From contig NZ_WNNK01000008.1 of NCBI RefSeq assembly GCF_009724245.1, positions 62,001-126,000 on the forward strand: a DNA stretch of 64,000 nucleotides, written 5' to 3'. Below the pieces are notes generated by a model. That model did no database searches. It was given only the letters and a program-made list of their open reading frames with translations, and was not told where the DNA came from. Made by a program: the position numbers and the translations under genes. Below are positions 36,779-46,113 of the stretch, piece by piece. Each line of letters opens with the position of its first letter. Position 1 is the first letter of the stretch. Origin of the DNA: Pseudomonas spelaei (GTDB lineage: Bacteria > Pseudomonadota > Gammaproteobacteria > Pseudomonadales > Pseudomonadaceae).

Positions 36779-36819
36779 TACATGTCCTCGGCGCAGCATT
36801 GATTCATGAAATTAGGGGA

Positions 36820-37788
36820 TCAGCGACGGTTGATCGGCTCGATCACTTGCAACGCCAGATTGCCCTTGTGGGAACCCAACTTGACCTTGAACGACGGTAC
36901 GCCGTTGGCGCGCATGATCAACTCGTCCGGCAGCTCGACGGGAATCACGTCCCCCGGCTGCATGTGCAAAATGTCCCGCAGGCGCAGTTGACGTCGGGCC
37001 ACAGTGGCGCTCAGCGGCACGTCGACGTCCAGCAGGTCTTCGCGTAGGGCCTTGACCCAGCGCTCGTCTTGATCGTCCAGGTCAGACTGGAAGCCCGCAT
37101 CGAGCATCTCCCGCACCGGCTCGATCATCGAGTACGGCATGGTGATGTGCAGGTCGCCGCCACCGCCATCGAGTTCGATATGGAACGTGGAGACCACAAT
37201 GGCCTCACTGGGGCCGACGATGTTGGCCATGGCCGGGTTCACTTCCGAGTTGATGTACTCGAAATTGACTTCCATGATCGCCTGCCAGGCTTCTTTCAAG
37301 TCGATAAAGGCCTGTTCCAGCACCATGCGCACCACACGCAACTCGGTCGGGGTGAATTCACGCCCTTCGATCTTGGCGTGCCGGCCGTCGCCGCCAAAGA
37401 AGTTGTCCACCAGCTTGAACACCAGCTTGGCGTCGAGGATGAACAGTGCGGTGCCCCGCAGCGGCTTGATCTTGACCAGGTTGAGACTAGTCGGCACGTA
37501 CAGCGAGTGCACGTACTCACCGAACTTCATCACCTGCACGCCGCCCACCGCCACGTCCGCCGAGCGGCGCAGCATGTTGAACATGCTGATGCGGGTGTAG
37601 CGCGCAAAACGCTCGTTGATCATTTCCAGGGTCGGCATGCGTCCGCGGACGATGCGATCCTGGCTGGTCAGGTCGTAGCTTTTGACGCTGCCGGGCTCGG
37701 CAGCCATTTCGGTCTGTACCAGACCATCGTCGACGCCATGGAGCAGTGCGTCGATTTCATCCTGGGACAGCAGGTCCTGCACGGCCAT
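36820..37788 (-). CDS. fliM: FliM, flagellar motor switch protein
   Basis: FliM receives CheY-P and sets rotation direction. The 322-residue protein has the N-terminal CheY-binding peptide LSQDEIDALLHG (about residues 7-18), a middle domain with the GGxG-type segment (EAIVVSTFHIELDGGGGDLH) that contacts FliG, and a C-terminal SpoA domain (VELPDELIMRANGVPSFKVK). It lies nine bases after fliL. Confidence 0.97.
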   Translation of the reverse strand: MAVQDLLSQDEIDALLHGVDDGLVQTEMAAEPGSVKSYDLTSQDRIVRGRMPTLEMINERFARYTRISMFNMLRRSADVAVGGVQVMKFGEYVHSLYVPTSLNLVKIKPLRGTALFILDAKLVFKLVDNFFGGDGRHAKIEGREFTPTELRVVRMVLEQAFIDLKEAWQAIMEVNFEYINSEVNPAMANIVGPSEAIVVSTFHIELDGGGGDLHITMPYSMIEPVREMLDAGFQSDLDDQDERWVKALREDLLDVDVPLSATVARRQLRLRDILHMQPGDVIPVELPDELIMRANGVPSFKVKLGSHKGNLALQVIEPINRR

Positions 37789-37797
37789 GTCGTGATC

Positions 37798-38298
37798 CTA
37801 CTGCAATACGAAATTAGTGAAGAGCAACTGCTCGACCACGACTTTGCCGACTTCCTTCTGAGCCACTTCCTGCACGCTGGCGGTGGCTTTCTGGCGCAGC
37901 ATTTCCTGGCCTACCGGGGTGGCCAGGGTGTCGAAACTCTGCGCGGAGAACAGCATCACCAGGTTGTTGCGGATCACTGGCATGTGCACCTTGAGGGCAT
38001 CCAGGTCCGCCTGGTTGCGTGCCAGCAGGGTTATGCTCACCTGCAAGTAACGCTGACGGCCATTCTGATTGAAATTGGCGACAAAGGCCGGGAGCATCGG
38101 CTCGAAGATTGCCGGTTGCTTGACATTGGGATTGACCTCGGCAGCAACGGGCGCTGTGCTCTGGGCGCTGTGCATGAAGTACCAGGTAGCCCCCACGGAC
38201 AAGCCGATCGCCAGGAGTAAAGCCAGGACAATCAGCAGGATAAGCTTGAGCTTGCCCTTGCCTGCGGGTTCTTGCGCTGCTTCGTCACTCTTTGCCAT
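37798..38298 (-). CDS. fliL: FliL, flagellar basal body-associated protein
   Basis: FliL surrounds or stabilises the stator at the basal body. The 166-residue protein has a short charged N-terminus, one membrane helix (LILLIVLALLLAIGLSVGAT) and a periplasmic domain (NQNGRQRYLQVSITLLAR, VGKVVVEQLLFTNFVLQ). It is the first gene of the fliLMNOPQR-flhB operon, with a sigma-54 element about 50 bases upstream. Confidence 0.95.
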   Translation of the reverse strand: MAKSDEAAQEPAGKGKLKLILLIVLALLLAIGLSVGATWYFMHSAQSTAPVAAEVNPNVKQPAIFEPMLPAFVANFNQNGRQRYLQVSITLLARNQADLDALKVHMPVIRNNLVMLFSAQSFDTLATPVGQEMLRQKATASVQEVAQKEVGKVVVEQLLFTNFVLQ

Positions 38299-38348
38299 GC
38301 CAATAATCCGTCACTATTCGGGGATTCATAGATCTACGGCAAGGCAAG

Positions 38349-38364
38349 AGCAAGTGTTATGCCA
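38349..38364 (-). promoter_or_regulatory. Sigma-54 promoter upstream of fliL
   Basis: The minus strand reads TGGCATA-ACAC-TTGCT, a close match to TGGCACG-N4-TTGCA with correct spacing, about 50 bases upstream of the fliL start. Confidence 0.85.
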
Positions 38365-38391
38365 GAGTTGAGTGACGGTGACGCAAATCAA

Positions 38392-38482
38392 ATGTGGGAG
38401 CTGGCTTGCCTGCGATTGCGGTGTAGCAGCACCAGAAATGCCAGCTGTCCCACCGCAATCGCAGGCAAGCCAGCTCCCACAT
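38392..38482. repeat. REPIN: inverted pair of REP elements (family B variant)
   Basis: Perfect 32-base arms at 38392-38423 and 38451-38482 begin ATGTGGGAGCTGGCTTGCCT, with a 27-base spacer. A single arm of the same variant is at 18371-18395. It lies between the fliK stop and the fliL promoter. Confidence 0.92.
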
Positions 38483-38502
38483 TGATTCGGTTGCAACAGG
38501 AA

Positions 38503-39840
38503 TCAGGCGTAATAGTCCACAGCACTGGAGCCGATTACGGTTCGGGTAACAGGCGCTGCGACTTCAGCCACATCACCCGCTATATCACCGTCACGCCTAT
38601 CACCGCGTTCGCCACTGTCGCTCACGCCACGGCTCTGATGCTGCTGATCCTGCCCTTGCCCCTGCCATCCGCGAGACTGGTCGGATACATTCACGTCAAC
38701 CTGCCCCATCCCCTGCTGGGCAAACATCTCTCGCAGGCGACCAGACTGACTTTCCAGCGCTTCTCGAACGACAGCGTGACCGCTCATGAAGCTGACCTGG
38801 GCCTGTTGGTCGGCGGTCATTTTCACGCTGATGTCCAGACGTCCCAGTTCGGCCGGTTGCAGCTGGATCTCCGCCGACTTGAGGTTGGTGCTGGACAGGT
38901 ACATCACCCGGTTCACCACCTCCTCGGTCCAACCGCTCTGATGCATGGCCAATGGCGCATTGGCTGCCGGCGGCAAGGCGTTGGCGGTTTTCGGCGTGGC
39001 GGCCTGGGTCAAGGCGGCCAGGCGGTTGGCAAAGTCGTCGACACGGGTGTCGCTGCTGGCGCTCTTCAGATCCTTGAGACCCTCGTCTATCAGGCCGCCG
39101 AAGGCCTTGTTGCCACCTTGATCCGTGCTGTCCTTGGTGGCTTGTTGATCCACCATGGCGGCCAGGCCGTTGGTGAAGTTCTGTGCGGCGGTCGGCTGAT
39201 CCTGAGTCGGAGCATTCTTTTGCGACGCCTGGCTGCTCGCCGAGACATGTCCGCCTTGCTCCATGGCCAGGCGCACGGCCGGCAATGCATCCAGTGGGTC
39301 GGCTTCTGGGTCGAAGGCCGGCTTGGCTTCATCGGACGGTGCCAGTGGCACCGCCGCGACAGCAGGTTGGGCTTTCTCATCGGTGACGGCCACCGGAGCC
39401 GGTGTTGCCGCCGGCACCGGCAAGGGGACCGGCGCAACCACGGCAGCCATCAGCGCAGGGTCGACCGTCGGATCGACCGGAGGCTGCGCCGCCGTTGGGT
39501 CCGTGGCGGCATCATCGTCCTTGCTGGCCGAGGTGTCTGTCGTGTCCGACGGGTTGGCAGGCAAGGTCTTGCCGCTATCGGCAACCGCTGGAGCGTCAGC
39601 GGCAGGCTTATCGTTGCTGGCAACTGGCTTGGCGTTAGCATCAACCGCCTTGTCACGCACAGGCTTGCTGGTGATGTCGGTGGACTTGGCCACAGGCGAA
39701 GAGGCTTGCTTGGCGAACACCTGAGCGAAGGCCGGGGCCTTGTTCCGCGGGTCCGCAGCCGGTGCCGGTGAGTTGGCAACGGGGGCTTGAGGCTTGGCCG
39801 CAGGGGCAGCCTGAAGGAGCGAATTCGGGGCAAGAGGCAT
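38503..39840 (-). CDS. fliK: FliK, flagellar hook-length control protein
   Basis: FliK measures the hook and triggers the export switch through FlhB. The 445-residue protein has a long Ala/Pro/Asp-rich N-terminal ruler and a C-terminal Flg_hook domain (MYLSSTNLKSAEIQLQPAEL, GRLDISVKMTADQQAQVSF). A Gln/Gly/Ser-rich segment and a short tail follow. Start at ATG 39838-39840. A sigma-54 element precedes it, so it may be transcribed independently of the hsb genes. Confidence 0.94.
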   Translation of the reverse strand: MPLAPNSLLQAAPAAKPQAPVANSPAPAADPRNKAPAFAQVFAKQASSPVAKSTDITSKPVRDKAVDANAKPVASNDKPAADAPAVADSGKTLPANPSDTTDTSASKDDDAATDPTAAQPPVDPTVDPALMAAVVAPVPLPVPAATPAPVAVTDEKAQPAVAAVPLAPSDEAKPAFDPEADPLDALPAVRLAMEQGGHVSASSQASQKNAPTQDQPTAAQNFTNGLAAMVDQQATKDSTDQGGNKAFGGLIDEGLKDLKSASSDTRVDDFANRLAALTQAATPKTANALPPAANAPLAMHQSGWTEEVVNRVMYLSSTNLKSAEIQLQPAELGRLDISVKMTADQQAQVSFMSGHAVVREALESQSGRLREMFAQQGMGQVDVNVSDQSRGWQGQGQDQQHQSRGVSDSGERGDRRDGDIAGDVAEVAAPVTRTVIGSSAVDYYA

Positions 39841-39891
39841 AAATAAGGGTCTCCACTGCACAGGGGTCGAGGGCACAGTAAGAGAGGGTGG

Positions 39892-39907
39892 AGCAAAAGT
39901 CGGGCCA
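39892..39907 (-). promoter_or_regulatory. Sigma-54 promoter upstream of fliK
   Basis: The minus strand reads TGGCCCG-ACTT-TTGCT, with GG and GC ten bases apart, 52 bases upstream of the fliK start. A hairpin (TCGGGC / GCCCGA, 39900-39925) overlaps it and may end the upstream hptB transcript. Confidence 0.8.
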
Positions 39908-39930
39908 GCTTTGCACCCAGCCCGATTTGA

Positions 39931-40275
39931 TCAGAACGGATACCGTTGCCGCTCCAGCTCATAGAGCGGTCGTACAAAGGCAAACTCATCGCCAATCTCA
40001 TCCACCAACGGCTCCAGCGCCTGCAGCGACTGGTTGGCCGCTTCGGTTTCCAGGCGGTGGCATAACTCAACCAGGCGTACCGCCCCCAGGTTGCTGCTAC
40101 TGCCTTTGAAACTATGGGCAATCTCGCCCAGCACCTTGGTATCCCTGGCCTTGCGCAAGGCTTCGACACGCTCTTGCGAGTCTTCCAGAAAGGTATCCAG
40201 CAATGTGCGGTACTCGCCTTCCATGACGTCACGTAGATGCGTCAACACGTCTTTGTCCAGATGATCCACAGCCAC
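39931..40275 (-). CDS. hptB: HptB-like histidine phosphotransfer protein
   Basis: HptB in P. aeruginosa relays phosphate from hybrid kinases to the HsbR phosphatase and so controls the motile/sessile switch. The 114-residue protein is one Hpt domain with the phospho-histidine His54 in GEIAHSFKGSSSNLGAVRL. It lies 30 bases after hsbR. The name is based on domain and gene context; the relay function is inferred. Confidence 0.85.
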   Translation of the reverse strand: MAVDHLDKDVLTHLRDVMEGEYRTLLDTFLEDSQERVEALRKARDTKVLGEIAHSFKGSSSNLGAVRLVELCHRLETEAANQSLQALEPLVDEIGDEFAFVRPLYELERQRYPF

Positions 40276-40305
40276 TTGCTCTCTCCTTGATCAAGAATCG
40301 GCGGA

Positions 40306-42024
40306 TTATGCCAGAGCCTCCCAGCAAAACTCCACGCAGACACTACGCCCTCCGTCTGACCAGTGCACATTGCTACTGAGTTGACGCACCAGGTTCAGGC
40401 CACGACCGGACAAGCGGTCGACCTCCTGCGGCTGGGCCAGGACCTTTTCCACATCGAATCCTGCCCCGCTGTCCTCGACACGCAATGTCAGGCAACCGCC
40501 CACATCCGTGGGCAACACCTGGATATGCACCCGTACATAACCACGGCTCAATTGCGCCAGGCGCTCATTGCGTTGACGGTAATAATCGGCAAAACCTCTG
40601 GCATCGCGCTTGAGGCTTGAGTCCAGGCCCAGCACACCGTGCTCCAGGGCATTGGAATACACCTCGGCCATCACGCTATACAGTGCCCCGCTCTGCCCTC
40701 GCAGGCCGTGGATCTCCAGCAGCAGTTGCAGCAAATACGGCAGCGGGTTGTAGTGCTTGAGGGTTTCGGCACGAAACTCGAAACTCACCGACCAATCCAG
40801 CGGGCTCGCTTGGCCGCTGTCGGAATAGACCACGGTTGGCGAGCGCACGAGTTGATCGGGCAAGAGGCTGATTTCCACCATGCTGATGTCATCGCGCACC
40901 TGCCCGCGAAAACCCGCCAGCGCCTGCTCTATCTCTTCGAACAAACGATCTGGCTGACGATTGGCGGCAAACACCTGCTGCAGGCGCTCGGCACCGAACA
41001 ACTGCTCATTGGCATCGGCGGTATCGAGCACGCCATCGGACAACAGGAAAATCCGGTCGCCCACGGCCATCGGCCAGACTTCAGTACGATCATCGAAGGC
41101 GCCTGCCGACAGCACCCCCAGCGGCAAATGCCGCGACACCAACGGCGTACGCCGCCCGGTTGCCACCTCATGCACATAGCCATCGGGCATGCCACCGCTC
41201 CACACCTCTACCACCCGTCGCTCTGTGCTGAGGCACAACAAGGTGGCGCAGCAGAACATGTCCACCGGCAAGATCCGCTTAAGCCGGGCGTTCATTTCCC
41301 GCAGGGTTTGCGCCAGGCCGTAGCCCTTGCCGGTCATGCTGTAGAACACTTCCGCCAGGGGCATCGCGCCCACCGCAGCGGGCAAGCCATGCCCGGTGAA
41401 GTCCCCCAACAGAACGTGCATATCCCCTGACGGCGTGTACGCCGCCAACAACAAATCACCATTGAACAAGGCATAGGGCGATTGCAGGTAACGGATGTTG
41501 GGGGCCGCGTTCAGGCAACCGGAATGGGCAACCTTGTCGAACACCGCCTTGGCGACGCGCTGCTCATGGAGCAGGTAGTCGTGGTGCCGGGCGATCAGGT
41601 CCCGTTGGTGCAACACCGTGGCCTGCAAACGGCGCAGGCGATCCATGGCGTTGATCTTCGCCGCCAGAATCACCTGGTTGTAAGGTTTGGGCAGAAAATC
41701 GTCGCCACCGGCGTCCAGGCAACGGGCCAGGGCTTCACTCTCGCTCAAGGACGTGAGGAAAATGATCGGTACCAGCGCCTCGCCCGCCAACTGTTTGATT
41801 TGCCGGGCGGCTTCAAAACCATCCATCACCGGCATCAGGGCGTCCATCAACACCAGTTGCGGGCGCTCACGGGCGAACACATGCAGCGCCTCCTCGCCAT
41901 TGCTGGCGGTCAACACGGCATGCCCCTGATGGCGAACGATGGTCGACAGCAACAGCCGGTCGGCCGCGCTGTCTTCGGCGATCAGTACGGTGAGGGTCTC
42001 AATGACGGGCGCCAGGGTGCTCAA
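40306..42024 (-). CDS. hsbR: HsbR-like response regulator with PP2C phosphatase and kinase domains
   Basis: In P. aeruginosa HsbR switches between phosphatase and kinase activity on the anti-sigma-antagonist HsbA. The 572-residue protein has a receiver domain (Asp61 in LVLMDALMPVMDGFEAA) and a PP2C/SpoIIE-type phosphatase domain (NGDLLLAAYTPSGDMHVLLG, DFTGHGLPAAVGAMPLAEVF, DRIFLLSDGVLDTADANEQL). A C-terminal HATPase domain follows (EVYSNALEHGVLGLDSSLK, LRVEDSGAGFDVEKV). It overlaps hsbA by four bases. Confidence 0.92.
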   Translation of the reverse strand: MSTLAPVIETLTVLIAEDSAADRLLLSTIVRHQGHAVLTASNGEEALHVFARERPQLVLMDALMPVMDGFEAARQIKQLAGEALVPIIFLTSLSESEALARCLDAGGDDFLPKPYNQVILAAKINAMDRLRRLQATVLHQRDLIARHHDYLLHEQRVAKAVFDKVAHSGCLNAAPNIRYLQSPYALFNGDLLLAAYTPSGDMHVLLGDFTGHGLPAAVGAMPLAEVFYSMTGKGYGLAQTLREMNARLKRILPVDMFCCATLLCLSTERRVVEVWSGGMPDGYVHEVATGRRTPLVSRHLPLGVLSAGAFDDRTEVWPMAVGDRIFLLSDGVLDTADANEQLFGAERLQQVFAANRQPDRLFEEIEQALAGFRGQVRDDISMVEISLLPDQLVRSPTVVYSDSGQASPLDWSVSFEFRAETLKHYNPLPYLLQLLLEIHGLRGQSGALYSVMAEVYSNALEHGVLGLDSSLKRDARGFADYYRQRNERLAQLSRGYVRVHIQVLPTDVGGCLTLRVEDSGAGFDVEKVLAQPQEVDRLSGRGLNLVRQLSSNVHWSDGGRSVCVEFCWEALA

Positions 42025-42326
42025 CTGATGTCGAACAGCTTGTCGAAGTTGGAGATGGCGAGGATCTTGCGCACGTCGGAATTGCTGTTAACCACCCGCA
42101 CCTCGGCGTCATCGCCACCCGCATGATCGCGTAACAGCAGGAGCATGCCCAAGGCAGAACTGTCCACGTAGGTGGTTTCTTTCAAGTCCACCACGTAGGT
42201 CTCGGGCACCTTGTAAAACCGCTCATAGGCATCTCGAAAAGCCTGGTGGCTGCCGAAATCGAACCGCCCCTTGACCATGATCGTCAACTTTTTCCCATCC
42301 AGGGACACTGCTGAATCAACTGACAT
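42021..42326 (-). CDS. hsbA: HsbA-like STAS anti-sigma factor antagonist
   Basis: HsbA binds either the anti-sigma factor FlgM or the diguanylate cyclase HsbD in P. aeruginosa, according to its phosphorylation. The 101-residue STAS protein has the phosphorylatable serine in ETTYVDSSALGMLLLLRDHA. It is the first of the hsbA-hsbR-hptB genes. FlgM and HsbD genes are not in this window, so the role is inferred from family and context. Confidence 0.88.
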   Translation of the reverse strand: MSVDSAVSLDGKKLTIMVKGRFDFGSHQAFRDAYERFYKVPETYVVDLKETTYVDSSALGMLLLLRDHAGGDDAEVRVVNSNSDVRKILAISNFDKLFDIS

Positions 42327-42392
42327 GTGACTGCTTCCTTGTCATTGGCAATAGGCACAAGGTTTAGCAGCTCATGGGAAGATCGGCAACCC

Positions 42393-42495
42393 TGTAGCCG
42401 CTGGCGAGGTACGAGGCTGCGATGCGTGTCCGCAGGACCGCCGCCGGGGGTCGCTTCGCAACCCATCGCAGCCTCGTACCTCGTCAGCGGCTACA
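42393..42495. repeat. REPIN: inverted pair of REP elements (family A variant)
   Basis: Arms of 32 bases at 42393-42424 and 42464-42495 are complementary with one mismatch. The spacer begins CGTGTCCGCAGGACCGC as in the pair at 18269-18368. It separates the fliE-fliJ operon end from the hsbA start and fills most of the 182-base gap. Confidence 0.9.
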
Positions 42496-42508
42496 AGACC
42501 GCACGCGG

Positions 42509-42958
42509 TCAGTAGTGGTCTTGACGCGGCAAACGCTGGGACAGCTCATCCAGCAGCTTCTGCTCGCGTTTGTCTTCCAGCGCCCGGGCTTCGTCGATAT
42601 AGCGCTGGACCAGCTTACGCAGGCCTTCAACACGCGCATAAGCCTGCTGCCAGCTGTCGCGCGCCTTGTCGAGGTTGGCCTCGTGCCAGGCCAGGCTCTG
42701 GCGCTGCTGGCCGACGGCGGTTTCCAGCTGATTGAGGAAGTGCTGGTAGTTCATCAGCCATTGCCCGGAAACGCCTTGGCTGCCGCGACTGATCCACTGT
42801 TGCTGGTACTCGCCGCGAAAGCCTTCCAGGTCCCCCAGTTTGCTCTGGGCCAAGCGCACTTGCCCCTGGAAATGTCCCAGGCGCTGGGCGGCGGCGCGCT
42901 CGGTGTTTTCGGCCATCTCCACCACAGGCGCAAGGCGGGCGGCGCGACTGGTGGCCAT
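42509..42958 (-). CDS. fliJ: FliJ, flagellar export chaperone escort protein
   Basis: FliJ links the FliI ATPase to FlhA. The 149-residue protein is almost wholly helical and coiled-coil, with many Gln, Arg, Leu and Glu residues (RLGHFQGQVRLAQSKLGDL, AYARVEGLRKLVQRYIDEAR). It ends in basic residues and lies three bases after fliI. Confidence 0.93.
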   Translation of the reverse strand: MATSRAARLAPVVEMAENTERAAAQRLGHFQGQVRLAQSKLGDLEGFRGEYQQQWISRGSQGVSGQWLMNYQHFLNQLETAVGQQRQSLAWHEANLDKARDSWQQAYARVEGLRKLVQRYIDEARALEDKREQKLLDELSQRLPRQDHY

Positions 42959-42961
42959 GGC

Positions 42962-44320
42962 TTAGCCGCCCGGCGCAGGCGCGAAAATCGAGGCCAGGTG
43001 TGCCTCACTTTCGGCCATGCTGATGTTGTCGTTCAGGCCCTGGCGCAAGTAGCTCACCAACTGCGGTTGCAGGGCGATTGCCAGGTCGGTCTCACGATCA
43101 CCGCCAGCCACATACGCGCCGACGCTGATCAGGTCGCGGCTCTGCTGGTAACGCGACCACAACTGCTTGAACTGCTGGGCACGAGTCATGTGCTCGGGCG
43201 TGACCACAGACGGCATCACCCGGCTGATGGATGCTTCGATGTCGATGGCCGGGTAGTGCCCCTCCTCCGCCAAACGGCGGGACAGCACGATGTGGCCGTC
43301 GAGTACGCCCCGGGCCGAGTCGGCAATCGGATCCTGCTGGTCATCGCCTTCGGACAGCACGGTGTAGAACGCGGTGATGGAACCACCACCCGCCTCGGCG
43401 TTACCGGCGCGCTCCACCAGCTTGGGCAGCTTGGCGAACACTGAAGGTGGATAACCCTTGGTGGCCGGCGGCTCGCCGATGGCCAGGGCGATTTCCCGCT
43501 GGGCCTGGGCGAAACGGGTCAGGGAGTCCATCAGCAGCAGGACGTTCTTGCCCTTGTCGCGAAAATATTCGGCAATCCGCGTGCAGTACATCGCCGCGCG
43601 CAAGCGCATCAGCGGCGCGTCATCCGCCGGCGAGGCGACCACCACGGAGCGCTTGAGGCCTTCTTCGCCGAGGATGTGCTCAATGAATTCCTTCACCTCG
43701 CGGCCCCGCTCGCCGATCAGCCCCACCACAATGATGTCGGCCTCGGTAAAGCGCGTCATCATGCCCAGCAGCACACTCTTGCCCACGCCGGTACCGGCAA
43801 ACAGGCCCAGGCGCTGGCCACGACCGACCGTCAATAAACCGTTGATGCTGCGAATACCCACGTCCAGCGGCACGCTGATAGGGTTGCGCTTGAGGGGGTT
43901 GATGGTGGGGCCGTCCATCGGCACCCAGTCTTCGGCCTTCATCCCGCCCTTGCCATCGAGGGCACGCCCGGCGCCATCGAGGACCCGGCCAAGCATGCTC
44001 ATACCCATGGGCAAGCGGCCGGTATCGGCCAACGGTACAACCCGTGCGCCAGGGGCGATGCCGGCGAGGCTGCCCACGGGCATCAGGAAAATCTTGCTGC
44101 CGGAAAAGCCCATGACCTCCGCCTCCACCTGCACCGGGTGGTAGCTGTCGTCGTTGATCACCATGCAGCGACTGCCCATGGCGGCGCGCAGGCCTTCGGC
44201 TTCGAGGGTCAGGCCGACCATGCGCAGCAGCCGACCCTCAAGGATCGGCTGGCCAGGCAACTGGGTGGCTTCAGCGTAGCCTCCCAGGCGCTTGGCAAAG
44301 CTGGTGCGGTCAAGGCGCAT
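42962..44320 (-). CDS. fliI: FliI, flagellar export ATPase
   Basis: FliI hydrolyses ATP to help unfold and release export substrates. The 452-residue protein has an N-terminal beta-barrel domain, Walker [20 protein letters not shown], the segment [20 protein letters not shown], Walker [21 protein letters not shown], and the conserved [20 protein letters not shown]. Its start overlaps the fliH 3' end by 11 bases. Confidence 0.97.
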   Translation of the reverse strand: MRLDRTSFAKRLGGYAEATQLPGQPILEGRLLRMVGLTLEAEGLRAAMGSRCMVINDDSYHPVQVEAEVMGFSGSKIFLMPVGSLAGIAPGARVVPLADTGRLPMGMSMLGRVLDGAGRALDGKGGMKAEDWVPMDGPTINPLKRNPISVPLDVGIRSINGLLTVGRGQRLGLFAGTGVGKSVLLGMMTRFTEADIIVVGLIGERGREVKEFIEHILGEEGLKRSVVVASPADDAPLMRLRAAMYCTRIAEYFRDKGKNVLLLMDSLTRFAQAQREIALAIGEPPATKGYPPSVFAKLPKLVERAGNAEAGGGSITAFYTVLSEGDDQQDPIADSARGVLDGHIVLSRRLAEEGHYPAIDIEASISRVMPSVVTPEHMTRAQQFKQLWSRYQQSRDLISVGAYVAGGDRETDLAIALQPQLVSYLRQGLNDNISMAESEAHLASIFAPAPGG

Positions 44321-45086
44321 CGGGGATGTCCAGGTCGACGCCTAACTCAAGATGCAGATCCGCCGCCGCCGGATGCAGTGCCTGCTCGTGCAACTGGTCG
44401 AAGAGTTTGGCCATGATCTGGCTGACGCGCGTTTCAACCGTTGCATCGATACGGCTGTGTTCGGTTTCCACTCGGCAACCGCCCGGCTGCAACGAAGCGT
44501 CTTCGACAATGCGCCAGGTTTCCTCATGACGCTCGCGCAAGGCTTTGACCTGCTCGAAATCCTGGGGATTGATATACAGCCGTACGTTGCCGACGCCCAG
44601 AGGCAGCAGCTTGAGGGCTTCACGCATCACACTTTCGATCTGGCTGGAATCCAGCACCAACTCACGCTGGATCACCTGGCGAGTGATGTGCTCCACCAAT
44701 CCGACCAGGGCCTTTTCAATCTGCGAGTCTTGCTCGGCGATGGGTTCGAACAGGCTGCCCATCAGTGTTTCCAGACTGGCCAGCTTGACGCTCAAGGCGG
44801 CGTCAGCTTCCTGACGGACCTTGAGGGTGGTGCTGTGAAAGCCTTCTTTTTCGCCGGTGGCAAAGCCTTCGTTGTAAGCCTCCTGGCGGATGCTTTCGAG
44901 CTCTTCCAGGGTCAGTGGCTGGACCTCGTCCAGCGGCACCTCTTCCATCTCTGCCGGTGTTTCTTCCACAGGCTCGGGCTCGGGTTCAGGCTGATGCGGG
45001 TCGAAACTGGGCAGCGACCAGACGTCGAACCCGCCGACGTCCCGGGCGCGAATCAGATCGCTGGGCGTCTCATCTTTGTTCGACAT
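44310..45086 (-). CDS. fliH: FliH, flagellar export ATPase regulator
   Basis: FliH binds FliI and anchors it to FliN. The 258-residue protein has an acidic, Pro/Glu-rich N-terminus ([19 protein letters not shown]), a helical stator-like middle ([19 protein letters not shown]) and a C-terminal domain ([40 protein letters not shown]). It lies between fliG and fliI in the usual order. Confidence 0.95.
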   Translation of the reverse strand: MSNKDETPSDLIRARDVGGFDVWSLPSFDPHQPEPEPEPVEETPAEMEEVPLDEVQPLTLEELESIRQEAYNEGFATGEKEGFHSTTLKVRQEADAALSVKLASLETLMGSLFEPIAEQDSQIEKALVGLVEHITRQVIQRELVLDSSQIESVMREALKLLPLGVGNVRLYINPQDFEQVKALRERHEETWRIVEDASLQPGGCRVETEHSRIDATVETRVSQIMAKLFDQLHEQALHPAAADLHLELGVDLDIPDAP

Positions 45087-45096
45087 GCGCGGCGCC

Positions 45097-46113
45097 TTAG
45101 ATCATTTCTTCGCCGCCCTTCCCGCCGAGAACGATTTCTCCGGCTTCGGCCATACGGCGGGCAATGGTGAGGATTTCCTTCTGCGCTGTTTCCACATCGC
45201 TGACGCGCACCGGGCCCTTGGCCTCGAGGTCGTCGCGCAACAGTTCGGAAGCCCGCTTGGACATGTTCTTGAAGATCTTCTCCTTGACGCCCTCATCCGA
45301 GCCTTTAAGGGCAAGCACCAGCACATCGGAGGAGACTTCGCGCAGCAAGGCCTGAATGCCACGATCGTCGACATCGGACAGGTTGTTGAAGACGAACATG
45401 AGGTCTTCGATCTGGCCGGACAGGGTGTCGTCGACTTCGCGGATCGAATCCATCAACTGGCCTTCAATGGCGCTGTCGAGGAAGTTCATGATGTCCGCCG
45501 CACGCTTGATACCACCCAGGGTGGTGCGCGAGGCGTTGGAGTTGCCCGAGAATTGCTTCTCGAGAATGGTGTTCAGCTCTTTCAAGGCCGCCGGCTGCAC
45601 GGTGTTCAGCGACGAGACCCGCAGGATGATGTCCAGGCGCACCTTGTGGTCGAAATGGCCGAGCACTTCACCGGCCTGGTCCGGGTCCAGATAGGCGACA
45701 ACGATGGCCTGGATCTGAGGGTGCTCGTAGCGGATCACGTCCGCCACGGCCCGCGGCTCCATCCATTTCAGGCTGTCGAGGCCGCTGGTGTTGCCACCCA
45801 GCAGGATGCGGTCGATCAGGCCGTTGGCCTTGTCCTCGCCCAGGGCGGAGGTGAGCATCTTGCGGATATAGCTGTCGGAGCCGACGCCGAGGCTGGTCTG
45901 GTCGCCGACGATCTCGACGAATTCGCTCATCACCTGTTCGACTTGCTCGCGGTGTACGTTGCGCATTTGCGCCATGGCGACGCCGACCCGCTGGACTTCC
46001 TTGGGGCCCATATGGCGCAACACTTGTGCTGCGTCGGTTTCGCCCAGGGACAGCAGCAATACAGCGGCTTTGTCGACCCGGGAGAGCTTGGCAACAGCGG
46101 CTCGATCATTCAT
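45097..46113 (-). CDS. fliG: FliG, flagellar motor switch protein
   Basis: FliG transmits stator torque to the rotor. The 338-residue protein has the N-terminal FliF-binding domain (LSRVDKAAVLLLSLGETDAA), the middle domain with the EHPQ motif (VIRYEHPQIQAIVVAYLDPD) and the C-terminal torque domain with charged residues (FVFNNLSDVDDRGIQALLRE, MSKRASELLRDDLEAKGPVR). Its start overlaps fliF by eight bases. Confidence 0.97.
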   Translation of the reverse strand: MNDRAAVAKLSRVDKAAVLLLSLGETDAAQVLRHMGPKEVQRVGVAMAQMRNVHREQVEQVMSEFVEIVGDQTSLGVGSDSYIRKMLTSALGEDKANGLIDRILLGGNTSGLDSLKWMEPRAVADVIRYEHPQIQAIVVAYLDPDQAGEVLGHFDHKVRLDIILRVSSLNTVQPAALKELNTILEKQFSGNSNASRTTLGGIKRAADIMNFLDSAIEGQLMDSIREVDDTLSGQIEDLMFVFNNLSDVDDRGIQALLREVSSDVLVLALKGSDEGVKEKIFKNMSKRASELLRDDLEAKGPVRVSDVETAQKEILTIARRMAEAGEIVLGGKGGEEMI

